From: Salipaludibacillus neizhouensis | GTDB lineage: Bacteria; Bacillota; Bacilli; Bacillales; Salisediminibacteriaceae | DNA length: 64,000 nucleotides | Assembly: GCF_002886185.1 (NCBI RefSeq) | Contig: NZ_KZ614146.1 | Coordinates: forward strand, 501,234-565,233 | Direction: 5' to 3' | Part shown: piece by piece, positions 1 to 10,294 of the stretch | Numbering within the stretch: the stretch's first letter is position 1 | Layout: every line of letters starts with the position of its first letter | Notes under the pieces: generated by a model | The model's database searches: none | What the model saw: only the letters and a program-made list of their open reading frames with translations | Told to the model about the DNA's origin: nothing | Translations under genes and position numbers: made by a program

Positions 1-411
1 GATTTGCTTAAATACGGACTTATTCCAGAGTTTATTGGTCGACTTCCGGTTATTGCGAGCTTGGAACATTTAGATGAAGCTGCATTAGTAGAGATCCTAA
101 CTGCACCTAAAAATGCTCTCGTCAAACAGTATCAGAAGCTGTTGGAATTAGATGAAGTGGAGTTAGAATTTACTGAGGGTGCACTTCGTGAAGTGGCTCA
201 TCAAGCAATTGAGCGAAAGACAGGGGCTCGAGGACTAAGATCCATTATTGAGTCAATGATGCTTGATGTCATGTATGAACTTCCATCACGTGAGGATATT
301 GCTAAATGTATCATCACAGATGAAACGGTCCGTGATCTTAAAAGACCAACGCTTCTTTCCAAAGATGGGGAAGAAATCAAAGATCAAAAAGAACCAAAGG
401 AAAGTGCATAA
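1..411 (+). CDS. clpX: ATP-dependent Clp protease ATP-binding subunit ClpX, C-terminal part
   Basis: The reading frame is already open at base 1, so only the last 136 residues are present. The segment [10 protein letters not shown] and the downstream stretch [14 protein letters not shown] are hallmarks of the end of the AAA+ module and the C-terminal small domain of ClpX, the hexameric unfoldase that feeds substrates to ClpP. The protein ends in a short charged tail ([16 protein letters not shown]), as in Bacillus ClpX. It is followed by a strong terminator and then lonB, the order known in Bacillus. The zinc-binding N-domain and Walker motifs lie outside the window. Confidence 0.95.
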   Translation, partial: DLLKYGLIPEFIGRLPVIASLEHLDEAALVEILTAPKNALVKQYQKLLELDEVELEFTEGALREVAHQAIERKTGARGLRSIIESMMLDVMYELPSREDIAKCIITDETVRDLKRPTLLSKDGEEIKDQKEPKESA

Positions 412-419
412 TACAATCA

Positions 420-457
420 AAACCGCTTAAAGGCCTCGGCTTTTAAGCGGTTTTTTT
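420..457 (+). terminator. Rho-independent terminator after clpX
   Basis: A stem of about 12 bp (AACCGCTTAAA pairing with TTTAAGCGGTT) is followed directly by a run of T. It begins 9 bases after the clpX stop codon and separates clpX from lonB. Confidence 0.9.
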
Positions 458-525
458 CTGTTTAGGTGGCTCAGTTTAGTTATAAAGTTTTTAGTTTTTT
501 ACATATTGTTGTTGACTCTTGAACA

Positions 526-660
526 GAGGTTCTCGAATCCGCTCTAGGCGGACGCTTTCCGCGGGCAACGACTTCAGCCTCTTAGGGAAAGTTCGCCCTG
601 CAGGGGTCTTCAGTCGTTGCTAATCCGCAGGAGTCGCCGTCTTCGCTTCTTCGAGTTATT
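526..660. repeat. Dispersed intergenic repeat, family B, copy 1
   Basis: The block starting TCTCGAATCCGCTCTAGGCG and ending CTTCGCTTCTTCGAG recurs with only scattered differences at about 47277-47416. Its ends (CTCGAA and TTCGAG) are inverted, and internal segments such as CAACGACT and AGTCGTTG are also complementary, so the transcript could fold into a long branched hairpin. There is no open reading frame and no transposase. It resembles the non-autonomous palindromic repeats scattered between Bacillaceae genes. Confidence 0.75.
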
Positions 661-761
661 TAAGTTAACGTAGCTAGCCTTTCTACATGGTTGGTGTTTA
701 TTTACTTTTTTAAGCCTCTTATCAGAAACAATAACGGTTACCTAAACTGCTTTATAATAAA

Positions 762-886
762 TTGTTGTTTGGAAGAATCCGCGAGACTCCTGTGGAAGAA
801 TGATCCAAGCGAGACCCCGCAGAGCGTTTGTTAGCTCGAGGAGGCTCCACGGAAAGCGAGCGGTCATTCTTCCAAACAACCTTTCG
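762..886. repeat. Intergenic repeat with terminal inverted ends, family C
   Basis: The element starts TTGTTTGGAAGAAT and ends ATTCTTCCAAACAA, a near-perfect inverted repeat of about 14 bases enclosing roughly 95 bases rich in short complementary blocks (GAGACTCC, GGAGGCTCC). The right end recurs alone at 40405-40425. It has the shape of a small non-coding MITE-like or hairpin element. It sits between the family B copy and lonB, so bases 458-985 hold repeats and presumably the lonB promoter, but no gene. Confidence 0.65.
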
Positions 887-998
887 TGATATCTATTGCG
901 TCATTGCTTCTCCAATTTTTACCTCCTTCCAAAATACAGATTAACTAAACATGGTCGGGAGAGACTAAGTGAACCATGTAATATTAGGAGGATGAAGG

Positions 999-2684
999 AT
1001 GGCGTTTACAACTTTAGCTTTATTAATTCAACTCTTTTTTGGGTGTGTAATTGGGTTATATTTTTGGAATTTACTACATACACAAAGAAGTAACCGTGTT
1101 TCTATTGATAAACAATCACAGAAAGAAATGGAAGAACTTCGCAAGTTACAAAAAGTAAGGCTGAATGAACCTTTATCAGAAAAAATCAGACCGTCAGTTT
1201 TTCAGGATATCGTGGGACAAGAGAATGGAATAAGGGCATTACAAGCGGCAATCTGTGGACCAAACCCACAGCATGTCATCATTTATGGACCACCAGGTAT
1301 CGGTAAAACTGCGGCAGCCCGTTTAGTGCTGGAGGAAGCAAAAAGAAATCCTCATTCTCCGTTCAAACCTAACTCTGTTTTTGTAGAGTTAGACGGTGCT
1401 ACTGCTCGTTTCGATGAGAGAGGAATAGCAGATCCTTTAATAGGTTCTGTTCATGACCCTATTTATCAAGGTGCCGGAGCGATGGGGCAAGCAGGTATCC
1501 CACAACCTAAACAAGGAGCTGTAACAAAAGCACACGGGGGAGTCCTATTTATTGATGAAATAGGAGAATTACATTCTATTCAAATAAATAAATTATTAAA
1601 GGTTTTAGAGGAACGAAAGGTAATACTAGATAGTGCTTATTATCATGAAGAAAACAAGCAAATCCCTGAACATATTCATCATATTTTTCAGCACGGGCTT
1701 CCGGCAGATTTCCGGTTAATTGCAGCAACAACAAGAAGACCCGAAGAAATACCTCCAGCGATACGGTCAAGGTGCGTAGAAGTCTTTTTCAGGGCACTAA
1801 CTGCAAATGAAGTTGTCACTGTAGCGAAAAAAGCCGTACAACAACTGAAAATGGATATCGAAACCCCCTCTTACGAATGGATAGGAAGATTTGCCTCTAA
1901 TGGGCGTGAAGCAGTAAATATGATTCAATTAGCAGCCGGGATAGCGATTAATGAAGGTAGACAAATTATTAAAGAAATTGATATTGAATGGGTCATTCAA
2001 TCCAGCCAGCACAATCCGAGAATGGATGAACGAGGATCCACCTTACCAAAGGTTGGATTTGTGCGAGGACTAGCTGTTGTGGGCTCTAATGTTGGGATGG
2101 TATTAGGAATAGAGGTTACAGCTATTAATAATCCGGGAAGAGGTGCATGTATTGTAACCGGAGTGGTAGACGAAGAAAGTACTGGTGGGGAAGGAAGAAC
2201 ACTGACTCGGAAAAGTTCAGCAAAGAGTTCTGTAGAGAATGTTTCTACCGTACTTCGGCAAATGGGTGTAAAAGTCTCAGATTATGATATACACATTAAT
2301 TTTCCAGGCGGGGTACCGATGGACGGACCATCTGCTGGTACTGCCATTATTACAGCGATATACTCAGCGATTACAAATACACCAATATCTCCAGATGTAG
2401 CTATTACCGGGGAGATAGGTATTCATGGTGACGTTAAACCTGTCGGCGGTGTTATAGCCAAAGTTGAAGCCGCAAGGGAAGCTGGCATAAAAGAAGTTCT
2501 AGTACCAAAAGAAAACATGCAAAAAATACTGGAAGAGATGAAAGGTATTCAAGTTTATCCGATGGAAAACGTAAAACAAGTTTTTGATCGAGCATTACTT
2601 GTGAAAGATAGAAAAAGAGAAGAAAGAGATGAACTGCTTCAGTCATCCTTTGCTTTGTTAGACAAAGAAGAGACAATAGGATAG
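999..2684 (+). CDS. lonB: Sporulation-associated Lon-like ATP-dependent protease LonB
   Basis: This 561-residue protein is a membrane-tethered Lon-family protease. It starts with one hydrophobic segment (about residues 4-24), unlike LonA, followed by an AAA+ module with Walker A GPPGIGKT at residues 97-104 and a LFIDEIGEL Walker B. The C-terminal S16 protease domain has the catalytic serine in MDGPSAG (Ser445) and the paired lysine 43 residues later (Lys488), the usual Lon spacing. ATG at 999 follows a strong AGGAGG. In B. subtilis, lonB is the prespore-expressed neighbour between clpX and lonA, and the same order is seen here. The length matches the family. Confidence 0.93.
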   Translation: MAFTTLALLIQLFFGCVIGLYFWNLLHTQRSNRVSIDKQSQKEMEELRKLQKVRLNEPLSEKIRPSVFQDIVGQENGIRALQAAICGPNPQHVIIYGPPGIGKTAAARLVLEEAKRNPHSPFKPNSVFVELDGATARFDERGIADPLIGSVHDPIYQGAGAMGQAGIPQPKQGAVTKAHGGVLFIDEIGELHSIQINKLLKVLEERKVILDSAYYHEENKQIPEHIHHIFQHGLPADFRLIAATTRRPEEIPPAIRSRCVEVFFRALTANEVVTVAKKAVQQLKMDIETPSYEWIGRFASNGREAVNMIQLAAGIAINEGRQIIKEIDIEWVIQSSQHNPRMDERGSTLPKVGFVRGLAVVGSNVGMVLGIEVTAINNPGRGACIVTGVVDEESTGGEGRTLTRKSSAKSSVENVSTVLRQMGVKVSDYDIHINFPGGVPMDGPSAGTAIITAIYSAITNTPISPDVAITGEIGIHGDVKPVGGVIAKVEAAREAGIKEVLVPKENMQKILEEMKGIQVYPMENVKQVFDRALLVKDRKREERDELLQSSFALLDKEETIG

Positions 2685-2917
2685 AATTGTACAAGAGAAT
2701 CATGTAAGAGACAAGGCGTGATCCACATACAGGATGACGTCCGTTTTTTTCTAAACTAAAAGTGAATAACAAGCTTTTGGAGTCTCTGTTTGGGGAAAGA
2801 TGGAGTAGAGCCCTTTAAAAAAGATATAGCAATTTATTTAATAAATTTGGATGTAAGATGTCTTTCAAAGAGAAAATAAGCATAAAACAGAACGAGACAT
2901 ATGGAGGTGTCGTACAT

Positions 2918-5245
2918 ATGAGTGATAAACAACAATTAAAAAGATTAGCTTTACTGCCGTTGAGAGGACTACTTGTCTACCCTACGATGGTTTTACATTT
3001 AGATGTCGGAAGAAAGAAATCAGTACAGGCTCTCGAAAAAGCTATGGTTGAGGATCATGAAATTTTCTTGACTACTCAAAGGGAGATCTCAACTGATGAG
3101 CCGGAAGAAAAAGATATTTATACAATAGGAACACTAGCTAAAGTGAATCAAATGCTGAAGCTTCCGAATGGTACCATTCGAGTCCTTGTCGAAGGTCTTC
3201 AACGAGGCACTATCGAAAACTATATCGACAGCGAAGAGTATACAGAAGTAGAAGTAGAATTAATTGATGAACGACAGGAAGCAACAGTAGAGGAACAAGC
3301 ATTAATGCGTAATGTATTGGATCAATTTGAACAATATATTAAGCTGTCTAAAAAGATATCACAGGAAACATTCGCATCTGTTGCTGATATTATTGAGCCG
3401 GGGAGATTAGCAGACATTACATCTTCCCACTTACCGCTTAAAATCGTTCAAAAGCAACAGATCCTTGAAACCTTTTCAGTAGAGGACCGTTTAAAACAAA
3501 TATTAACGATTCTTAGTAACGAAAAAGAAGTGCTCGGTCTTGAAAAGAAAATAGGACAACGCGTGAAGAAGTCCATGGAAAAAACGCAAAAAGAATACTA
3601 TTTGCGTGAACAAATGAAGGCCATCCAAAAAGAACTCGGCGATCGAGAAGGAAAAGAAGGCGAAATTGAAGAACTAACCGAAAAAATAACCGAAGCCTTA
3701 ATGCCGGAAACAGTTGCGGAAAAGGCTTTTAAAGAACTAAAACGCTATGAAAAGATGCCGGCAAGTTCTGCAGAAAGTTCCGTCATTCGAAACTATATTG
3801 AATGGTTGACGCAAATACCATGGCACGAGGAAACAGAGGATTTACTTGATATTCACCGTTCTGAAAAGATATTGGATGAGGACCATTACGGTTTGGAAAA
3901 AGTAAAGGAACGAGTCTTGGAATATTTAGCAGTACAACAGCTTACGAATGAGTTAAAAGGACCGATTTTATGTCTAGCAGGTCCTCCGGGCGTAGGTAAA
4001 ACATCGCTGGCTCGTTCGATTGCAAGATCTTTAGACCGAAACTTTGTCCGAATGTCACTGGGTGGGGTGCGGGATGAAGCGGAAATCCGCGGACATCGTC
4101 GCACGTATGTAGGGTCTATGCCGGGACGTATTATACAAGGAATGAAAAAAGCAAGCACGATTAACCCTGTTTTTCTATTAGACGAAATCGATAAAATGGC
4201 CAATGATTTCAGAGGAGATCCTTCCTCTGCACTTCTCGAAGTGTTAGACCCGGAACAAAACAACACATTTAGCGATCATTTTATTGAGGAACCATATGAT
4301 CTTTCAAAAGTAATGTTTGTCACAACCGCGAACAACATTGGCGGCATCCCTGCTCCTTTACGGGACCGTATGGAAATTATCCATATTCCAGGGTATACAG
4401 AGCTTGAAAAGCTTCAAATTGCCCAAACTTATCTTTTACCGAAACAAGTAAAAGATCATGGTCTTACAAAGGGGAACTTGCAAGTTAAAGAAGAAGCTAT
4501 TTTAAAAGTGGTGCGTTACTACACAAGAGAAGCCGGGGTTCGTAACTTAGAACGTCAAATGGCAACTATCTGTCGTAAAGCTGCAAAAATGATTGTTTCT
4601 AATGAACGGAAAAAAGTAATCGTAACAGAAAAAACGATTGAAAATATGCTCGGTCAACCAAAATTCAGCTATGGTAAAGCAGAATCTGAAGACCAAATTG
4701 GTGCGGCTACCGGACTTGCTTATACAACAGCCGGTGGGGATACATTATCCATAGAGGTTTCTTTATCACCAGGAAAAGGAAAGCTTACATTGACTGGAAA
4801 GCTTGGCGATGTCATGAAGGAGTCTGCGCAAGCTGCGTTTAGTTATATTCGCTCGAAGTCAGAGGAGCTGAACATAGATCCAACCTTTAATGAGCATAAT
4901 GATATTCACATTCATGTACCAGAAGGAGCAACACCAAAGGATGGACCTTCAGCTGGAATTACGATGGCAACAGCGCTAATTTCCGCCTTAACAAATCGAG
5001 CAGTTCGGCGTGAAGTTGGTATGACAGGAGAAATTACCCTTCGTGGACGAGTGCTTCCAATCGGTGGATTAAAAGAAAAATCGATGAGTGCCCACAGAGC
5101 AGGTCTCACGCATATAATTATGCCGAAAGAAAACGAGAAAGATTTAGAAGACATTCCGGAAAGTGTGCGAAAGGACTTAACGTTCATTCCTGTTTCACAC
5201 TTAGATGAAGTCTTAAAACACGCATTGGTAGGGAATAAAAAATGA
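2918..5245 (+). CDS. lonA: ATP-dependent Lon protease LonA
   Basis: This is the cytosolic Lon protease, which degrades damaged and regulatory proteins. It has the N-terminal LON substrate domain ([10 protein letters not shown]), a coiled-coil linker, the AAA+ domain with Walker A GPPGVGKT at residues 355-362, and the S16 domain with catalytic Ser678 in KDGPSAG and the lysine in GGLKEK. The frame is open upstream to 2858, but ATG 2918 is preceded by GGAGGTG at good spacing and gives 775 residues, in line with Bacillus LonA. Its stop codon overlaps the engB start (ATGA), so the two genes are translationally coupled. Confidence 0.96.
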   Translation: MSDKQQLKRLALLPLRGLLVYPTMVLHLDVGRKKSVQALEKAMVEDHEIFLTTQREISTDEPEEKDIYTIGTLAKVNQMLKLPNGTIRVLVEGLQRGTIENYIDSEEYTEVEVELIDERQEATVEEQALMRNVLDQFEQYIKLSKKISQETFASVADIIEPGRLADITSSHLPLKIVQKQQILETFSVEDRLKQILTILSNEKEVLGLEKKIGQRVKKSMEKTQKEYYLREQMKAIQKELGDREGKEGEIEELTEKITEALMPETVAEKAFKELKRYEKMPASSAESSVIRNYIEWLTQIPWHEETEDLLDIHRSEKILDEDHYGLEKVKERVLEYLAVQQLTNELKGPILCLAGPPGVGKTSLARSIARSLDRNFVRMSLGGVRDEAEIRGHRRTYVGSMPGRIIQGMKKASTINPVFLLDEIDKMANDFRGDPSSALLEVLDPEQNNTFSDHFIEEPYDLSKVMFVTTANNIGGIPAPLRDRMEIIHIPGYTELEKLQIAQTYLLPKQVKDHGLTKGNLQVKEEAILKVVRYYTREAGVRNLERQMATICRKAAKMIVSNERKKVIVTEKTIENMLGQPKFSYGKAESEDQIGAATGLAYTTAGGDTLSIEVSLSPGKGKLTLTGKLGDVMKESAQAAFSYIRSKSEELNIDPTFNEHNDIHIHVPEGATPKDGPSAGITMATALISALTNRAVRREVGMTGEITLRGRVLPIGGLKEKSMSAHRAGLTHIIMPKENEKDLEDIPESVRKDLTFIPVSHLDEVLKHALVGNKK

Positions 5246-5877
5246 AAATATCAAACGCAGAATTAATTATAAGTGCCGCAAAGAAGTTTCAGTTTCCAGA
5301 AGGGCCATTTCCAGAAGTGGCTCTTTCTGGACGTTCAAATGTTGGGAAATCCTCGTTTATAAACACTCTTTTGACGAGAAAAGGATTAGCCCGGACATCT
5401 CAACAACCAGGAAAAACACAGACTTTGAATTTTTACTTTATTAATCGTCGCTTTCATTTTGTAGATGTGCCCGGGTATGGCTATGCAAAGGTCTCGAAAA
5501 GTGAACGTGCAGCCTGGGGTAGAGTGATGGAAACATATATTTCAACCAGGGAGCAATTAAAAGGTGTTGTTTTGCTTATAGATGCTCGCCATAAACCGAC
5601 AGAAGATGACTTGAAAATGTATGATTGGTTGAAATACCATGATTTGTCTGTATTAATCGTTGCAACAAAGGCGGACAAAATCCCGAAAGGAAAATGGGAT
5701 AAACATGTGAAAATAATTAAAGAAGATTTGCAAGTAGAGGAAGAAGATACTGTAATTCTTTTTTCCTCGGAAACAAGCTATGGAAAAGATCGGGCATGGA
5801 AAGAAATTAACGCGTTACTCTATTCGGATAAAGAACGTGATTTATCGGATGAAGAAGAACCAGCAAAGGAAGAATAA
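5242..5877 (+). CDS. engB: Ribosome biogenesis GTP-binding protein EngB (YsxC)
   Basis: This 211-residue TRAFAC GTPase is required for assembly of the large ribosomal subunit. Visible motifs are G1 [10 protein letters not shown]3 DVPGYGYAK and G4 TKADK. The acidic C-terminal tail ([12 protein letters not shown]) is an extension. The start overlaps the lonA stop by four bases, and lonA-engB is the Bacillus arrangement. A terminator-like hairpin follows the stop codon. Confidence 0.95.
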   Translation: MKISNAELIISAAKKFQFPEGPFPEVALSGRSNVGKSSFINTLLTRKGLARTSQQPGKTQTLNFYFINRRFHFVDVPGYGYAKVSKSERAAWGRVMETYISTREQLKGVVLLIDARHKPTEDDLKMYDWLKYHDLSVLIVATKADKIPKGKWDKHVKIIKEDLQVEEEDTVILFSSETSYGKDRAWKEINALLYSDKERDLSDEEEPAKEE

Positions 5878-5891
5878 TATATTCAAAAGGT

Positions 5892-5924
5892 CGGCAGAAA
5901 AACTATTTCTGTGGGCTTTTTTTT
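5892..5924 (+). terminator. Probable terminator after engB
   Basis: A short stem (GCAGAAA with TTTCTGTGGGC, about 6-7 bp) is followed by eight T residues, 15 bases after the engB stop. The stem is weak but the T run is clear. Confidence 0.55.
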
Positions 5925-5949
5925 ACTAGATAAGAGTTTATATAATTGG

Positions 5950-6088
5950 CAGCTACCTTCACACCGCGCGTATCAAGGGAAACCCATCCTCCTTTCGAAG
6001 TAGCACCTACACGCACTACGTAGGTGCTACTCGGGGCGGTGGAAGCTGACGCTGTACTTAATAAAAGACGGCTATGCCGTTTTTCTTA
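5950..6088. repeat. Dispersed palindromic intergenic repeat, family A, copy 1
   Basis: The element begins CAGCTACCTTCACACCGC and ends GCGGTGGAAGCTGACGCTG, imperfect inverted ends. An inner palindrome pairs GTAGCACCTAC (6000-6010) with GTAGGTGCTAC (6020-6030). Related copies lie at 24336-24470, 24493-24602 (variant), 30687-30830 (reverse) and 25838-25902 (short). There is no coding potential. It lies between engB and the ABC ATPase gene. Confidence 0.8.
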
Positions 6089-6192
6089 CTAGATAGTCTA
6101 GTTGGATGCTATTTGTTGAGAATCCTAAAAAATACTGATAACGTTAATTTCAAAGAATAAAGAAAACGAAGATGCAAATGAGGAGGAACATC

Positions 6193-6924
6193 ATGAAAGA
6201 AATGATTCGGGTGGAAAAACTAAATAAATCCTTCGGGGAGTTACATGTGTTGAAGGACATCGACCTGACTGTGAATGAAAAAGATGTGTTATGTCTGATT
6301 GGAGCAAGCGGCTCAGGGAAAAGTACGTTGCTTCGTTGTATGAACTTCTTAGAAATCAAAGATACTGGTAAGATAATTTTTGGTGGGGACCAGATTGAAC
6401 CTGATACACATAATTTAAATAAAGTACGGCAAAAGGTAGGGATGGTCTTCCAGCATTTTAACCTTTTCCCTCATAAAACTGTTTTGGAAAATGTGACAGA
6501 AGCTCCGATTATGGTTAGAAAAGTCAAAAAAGCGACAGCAGTATCTGAAGGAAAAGCCTTGTTGGATAAAGTGGGTTTAGAAGATAAATACGATGTCTAT
6601 CCATCGACACTTTCCGGTGGGCAAAAACAACGTGTTGCAATAGCCAGGGCATTGGCAATGAAGCCTGATATTATGCTGTTTGATGAACCAACGTCAGCGT
6701 TAGACCCTGAACTCGTCGGTGAAGTATTAGAAACGATGAAGGACCTTGCAAAGGAAGGAATGACGATGATCATCGTTACCCATGAAATGGGCTTTGCAAA
6801 AGAGGTGGCTGATTATACGATTTATATGCATGACGGGCGTATTGTAGAGCGAGGGAATTCGAAAGAACTTTTTGATCACCCACAAGAACAAAGGACAAAA
6901 GAATTTTTAAGTAAAGTGCTATAA
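6193..6924 (+). CDS. Polar amino acid ABC transporter ATP-binding protein (GlnQ type)
   Basis: This 243-residue ABC ATPase powers uptake of a polar amino acid, by family resemblance glutamine, glutamate, arginine or cystine. Motifs are Walker [11 protein letters not shown]-loop [10 protein letters not shown], signature [15 protein letters not shown] and Walker [15 protein letters not shown], with the switch histidine in [11 protein letters not shown] 6193 is preferred over an in-frame upstream ATG because AGGAGG sits 6 bases before it. No permease or solute-binding protein gene is adjacent, so its partners must be encoded elsewhere. A strong terminator follows, making it monocistronic. Confidence 0.9.
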   Translation: MKEMIRVEKLNKSFGELHVLKDIDLTVNEKDVLCLIGASGSGKSTLLRCMNFLEIKDTGKIIFGGDQIEPDTHNLNKVRQKVGMVFQHFNLFPHKTVLENVTEAPIMVRKVKKATAVSEGKALLDKVGLEDKYDVYPSTLSGGQKQRVAIARALAMKPDIMLFDEPTSALDPELVGEVLETMKDLAKEGMTMIIVTHEMGFAKEVADYTIYMHDGRIVERGNSKELFDHPQEQRTKEFLSKVL

Positions 6925-6926
6925 GA

Positions 6927-6975
6927 GATAGTCTCAAAAAGTATATAGATATTATTTGAGACTATCTTTATCTTT
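6927..6975 (+). terminator. Terminator after the ABC ATPase gene
   Basis: GATAGTCTCAAA (6927-6938) pairs perfectly with TTTGAGACTATC (6955-6966), followed by a T-rich tract. It lies between convergent genes and could serve both strands in part. Confidence 0.8.
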
Positions 6976-7045
6976 TCTTAGAGATTGTTGTTACTTTTTG
7001 AACAGATGAGCTCTAATACGCTCTAGGCTGTTGCTTTGCGTTTTG

Positions 7046-7531
7046 TTATCTCTTCTTGAAAAATAATAAGTAGATGCCTATTATAATTAAAATTACCGGC
7101 CAATAGGATTCATAACCCGTCATTAGGTTTTGGTAACGTGCCATCAATTGGGGCAGAAATAAAGCACTGGCTGAAATCAGCAGAAGGATAATAGCAGGTG
7201 TTATGCCATCACGTTTATTCACAAAGTATTTCATGAAAAAAGCGAATGAAATGATTAAGGTGAAATAAGGCCAATTGTAATTCCAGTAGCCGAATGTGTG
7301 GATGCCGTGGAATAAGGTACCAAGACCTAGTAGCACTATCCCCGAAAACATTTTATTATCATCCTTATTTGAGAATCCTTGCCAAGAAAGAATCATTCCA
7401 ATTAAGAATAAAATAGATGGCCACTTCAGAACAATTTCTGTATAAGGTAATGAAAAAGCAAATTGTTGAGATAAATAATAAATACCGATGATGACTAAAA
7501 TTAATCCTGGTAAAGCTTGTTTAGATTTCAT
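7046..7531 (-). CDS. Small multi-pass membrane protein, function unknown
   Basis: This 161-residue, very hydrophobic protein has about five to six membrane segments. The repeated pattern of two short helices with the motif WP or YWPVILIIIGIY recalls LiaF/DUF5668-type membrane domains. The start is supported by TAGGAGA upstream on the minus strand. It ends in FFKKR, a positive C-terminus typical of a cytoplasmic tail. It lies convergent to the ABC ATPase and divergent from hemA. I recall a small membrane gene (ysxD) in the equivalent position in B. subtilis, but cannot confirm homology. Confidence 0.75.
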   Translation of the reverse strand: MKSKQALPGLILVIIGIYYLSQQFAFSLPYTEIVLKWPSILFLIGMILSWQGFSNKDDNKMFSGIVLLGLGTLFHGIHTFGYWNYNWPYFTLIISFAFFMKYFVNKRDGITPAIILLLISASALFLPQLMARYQNLMTGYESYWPVILIIIGIYLLFFKKR

Positions 7532-8038
7532 ATTATCATTCTCCTAGGTTGTTTTTTTATGAATGGTTGTTTTCAAAAGGACAGTAACAATGGAATCAGC
7601 TTCAGGCAGCTCTCTAAGCTTATTTCCCAAAACAAAGTGTAATTAACCTCTTGTTGGGAAAGATAAAAAAGTAGATAAAAAAAAGTGATCAGAATGCCTT
7701 TTAAAGTTGCTTTTGGCTAAGTTTTTATTGAATTAGACATGAAATAGTGGTAATCTAAGAACTTGTATACATATACTTTTTTCAGCATCTTTTTTAAAAG
7801 TAACCCGTGACTTTTACTGGTAATATCTAAGGTGAAAGTGTTCGTTTTTATCAACTTTCACAAAAAAGTCATATTACTTGAGCATTTACCTAAATACTTA
7901 TAGATTAAAAATGTTATAATGTAATACGAGTTATCATTTAGCAAATAATGAAAAGAATAAAAATAAACGACTATATTGTCATTTAAAGAAATACCATGTA
8001 AAATGGATGTCGGTTCTAAAGTCAGGGGGGTGACGGTT
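7532..8038. other. 507-base non-coding region upstream of hemA
   Basis: No supported gene or repeat was seen. The region is A+T rich and must contain the divergent promoters for hemA and the small membrane protein gene. I could not assign convincing -35/-10 elements or a PerR/Fur-type operator with confidence. Confidence 0.4.
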
Positions 8039-9427
8039 TTGCACATCCTAGCAGTCAGTTTGAATTATAAATCAACGCCAGTTGAAATACGAGAAAAATT
8101 TTCTTTCCAGGATGATTTGGAAGAAGCTTTACCAAAGCTTAGAGACTCCAAAAGCATTTTAGAGTGCGTGGTTGTTTCAACCTGTAATCGCACAGAATTA
8201 TACGTTGTAGCCGATCAGCTCCATACCGGCCGTTACTATACAAAGGTTTTCCTTTCGGAGTGGTTTAACATTCCTAAAGAAGAATTCAGTCATTACCTTC
8301 AAATCAGAGAAGATGAGCATGCGATTGAACATTTGTTTCGTGTAAGTTGTGGGTTGGACTCTATGATTCTTGGGGAAACACAAATTTTAGGTCAGGTCCG
8401 TTCCAGCTTTTTAGCTGCTCAAAGCCAGCAAACAACGGGTACAATTTTCAATCATTTATTTAAGCAAGCTATTACACTTGCGAAAAGGGCACATTCTGAA
8501 ACAGCCATCGGGGAGAACGCCGTGTCTGTCAGTTATGCTGCAGTGGAACTTGGTAAAAAGATTTTTGGCGACTTTTCTAATAAAAAGGTCCTGATCATGG
8601 GTGCGGGTAAAATGAGTGAACTCACTGCTAAGCACTTGTCATCCAGTGGTGTAAATGATATTACAGTCATTAATAGAACAAAAGAGAAAGCCGAAGAATT
8701 AGCCACGAAGTTTTTTGGACGGGCAGGCAGTATGGATCAGCTCAAAAGTTCTCTTGAAACGACGGATATCGTAATTACCTCAACAGGATCAAAGGATTAT
8801 GTCATCCGAAAAAAGGATGTACAAGAATTGATCCGCAAGCGAAATGGCCGTCCGTTATTTTTAGTGGATATTGCTGTTCCAAGAGATTTGGATCCTGACT
8901 TGGCAGATCTTGAAAATGTCTATTTATATGATATTGACGATCTGCAAGGAATCGTTGCTGCTAATTTAGAAGAACGAAAACAGGAAGCTGAAAAGATTGA
9001 ATTGATGCTGGAAGAAGAGCTTGTAGAATTTAGTCAATGGCTGGATAAATTAGGGGTAGTCCCTCTTATATCGGCACTTCGTGACAAGGCTACTTCTATT
9101 CAACTTGAAACGATGCAAAGTTTAGAAAGAAAGCTAACGAGTCTTTCTGAACGTGAAAAGAAATTAATTCGAAAACATATGAAGAGTATTATCAACCAGT
9201 TACTGCGCGATCCAATAACAGCAATCAAAGAGATTCCTGATGAAGATCAGTCAGAGGAACTTCTGGCGTACATGACGAAAGTATTTGCTTTAGAGGAAAA
9301 ACTTAGTGAACAAGAGAATGTTCTTGCGTGTAATATAAAGATTAACAAAGTTGAGCGAGAGTGGAATATTGAAAAGAAAAAGTCAAAATTGGCTGCGCAA
9401 AATGAAGCGGTTGTTCGCTCTATCTAG
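8039..9427 (+). CDS. hemA: Glutamyl-tRNA reductase
   Basis: HemA reduces glutamyl-tRNA to glutamate-1-semialdehyde with NADPH, the first committed step of haem synthesis by the C5 pathway. The N-terminus [20 protein letters not shown] matches Bacillus HemA. The nucleophilic cysteine lies in [11 protein letters not shown] (Cys49). The Rossmann motif is [17 protein letters not shown], and a C-terminal dimerisation helix follows. I start at TTG 8039, after AGGGGGGTGA with good spacing, giving 462 residues. The frame is open further upstream but without homology. It is the first gene of hemAXCDBL and probably sets flux through the pathway. Confidence 0.94.
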   Translation: MHILAVSLNYKSTPVEIREKFSFQDDLEEALPKLRDSKSILECVVVSTCNRTELYVVADQLHTGRYYTKVFLSEWFNIPKEEFSHYLQIREDEHAIEHLFRVSCGLDSMILGETQILGQVRSSFLAAQSQQTTGTIFNHLFKQAITLAKRAHSETAIGENAVSVSYAAVELGKKIFGDFSNKKVLIMGAGKMSELTAKHLSSSGVNDITVINRTKEKAEELATKFFGRAGSMDQLKSSLETTDIVITSTGSKDYVIRKKDVQELIRKRNGRPLFLVDIAVPRDLDPDLADLENVYLYDIDDLQGIVAANLEERKQEAEKIELMLEEELVEFSQWLDKLGVVPLISALRDKATSIQLETMQSLERKLTSLSEREKKLIRKHMKSIINQLLRDPITAIKEIPDEDQSEELLAYMTKVFALEEKLSEQENVLACNIKINKVEREWNIEKKKSKLAAQNEAVVRSI

Positions 9428-9439
9428 AGAGGATACATT

Positions 9440-10261
9440 ATGTTCGGTTTAAATCTGTTATATGTCCTCACTATCGTTTTCTACAGTTTGAGTGTGCTAG
9501 GTTATTTCATTGACTTTATCCAAAACAACCAGAAGGTGAATCGTGCTGCCTTCTGGTTGCTTTCTAGTGTTTGGGTATTACAACTCTTGTTTATTTTGAT
9601 GAGAATGATTAAATACGACCGATTTCCCATCATGACAATATTTGAGGGGATGTTTTTCTATGCCTTTATACTGGTTACGATTGCATTAATCATAAATCGG
9701 TTATACAAGATGGACTTCTTAGTATTTGTCGTGAATCTTGTAGGGTTCTCAATATTAACGATCAGTTTATTCGCCCCGGCAGGAGATATATCTAGCCGAT
9801 TATCTGAATTGTTTATATTAGAACTCCTGATCATTCATGTAGTTGTATTACTTCTTTCCTATGGGATGTTTACGCTCTCCTTTGCGTTCTCTATGCTCTA
9901 TTTTCTGCAACACCAAATGCTGAAGAGAAAGCTCTGGGGAAAACGAATGTCCCGAACAGGAAATTTATCCAATTTAGAAAGAAGGTCTTTTATATTTAAC
10001 CTGGTAGGTTTTCCTCTCATGCTCATTGGTCTTATTTTAGGTGTCATCTGGGCGTGGGTAACCGTAGAGACAATTCCATGGAACGATGTGAAGGTATTAA
10101 GTTCTTTTATCGTATTATTTGTTTATGGGGTATACCTTTTTCAATATCAGGTGAAAAAGAGAAGAGGATATGAACTGGCACTACTTAACATTGCTGCATT
10201 TCTAGTGTTGTTAATCAATTACTTTTTATCCAGCTCATTTTCAGAATTTCATATTTGGTAA
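9440..10261 (+). CDS. hemX: HemX, CcsA-like membrane protein of the hem operon
   Basis: This 273-residue integral membrane protein has about eight predicted helices and the cytochrome c assembly (CcsA/CcmC) fold, including WAWVTVETIPWNDVK near the C-terminus. In B. subtilis HemX lowers the amount of HemA. It starts 12 bases after hemA, and the order hemA-hemX-hemC is the Bacillus one. The length matches B. subtilis HemX. Confidence 0.9.
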   Translation: MFGLNLLYVLTIVFYSLSVLGYFIDFIQNNQKVNRAAFWLLSSVWVLQLLFILMRMIKYDRFPIMTIFEGMFFYAFILVTIALIINRLYKMDFLVFVVNLVGFSILTISLFAPAGDISSRLSELFILELLIIHVVVLLLSYGMFTLSFAFSMLYFLQHQMLKRKLWGKRMSRTGNLSNLERRSFIFNLVGFPLMLIGLILGVIWAWVTVETIPWNDVKVLSSFIVLFVYGVYLFQYQVKKRRGYELALLNIAAFLVLLINYFLSSSFSEFHIW

Positions 10262-10294
10262 AATAGACGTGATCTAGGCAAAACGGAGGTTGTT

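Noticed and set aside
896-1093. 65-codon frame overlapping the lonB start
   Set aside because: It begins within the repeat-rich gap and has no initiation signal; lonB explains the region.
3886-4266. 126-codon minus-strand frame inside lonA
   Set aside because: It is the complement of the conserved AAA+ region; the composition follows lonA codon positions.
5950-6088. Insertion sequence or transposase remnant in the repeat-bearing gaps
   Set aside because: No frame in any copy encodes transposase-like protein; they are non-coding palindromic repeats only.
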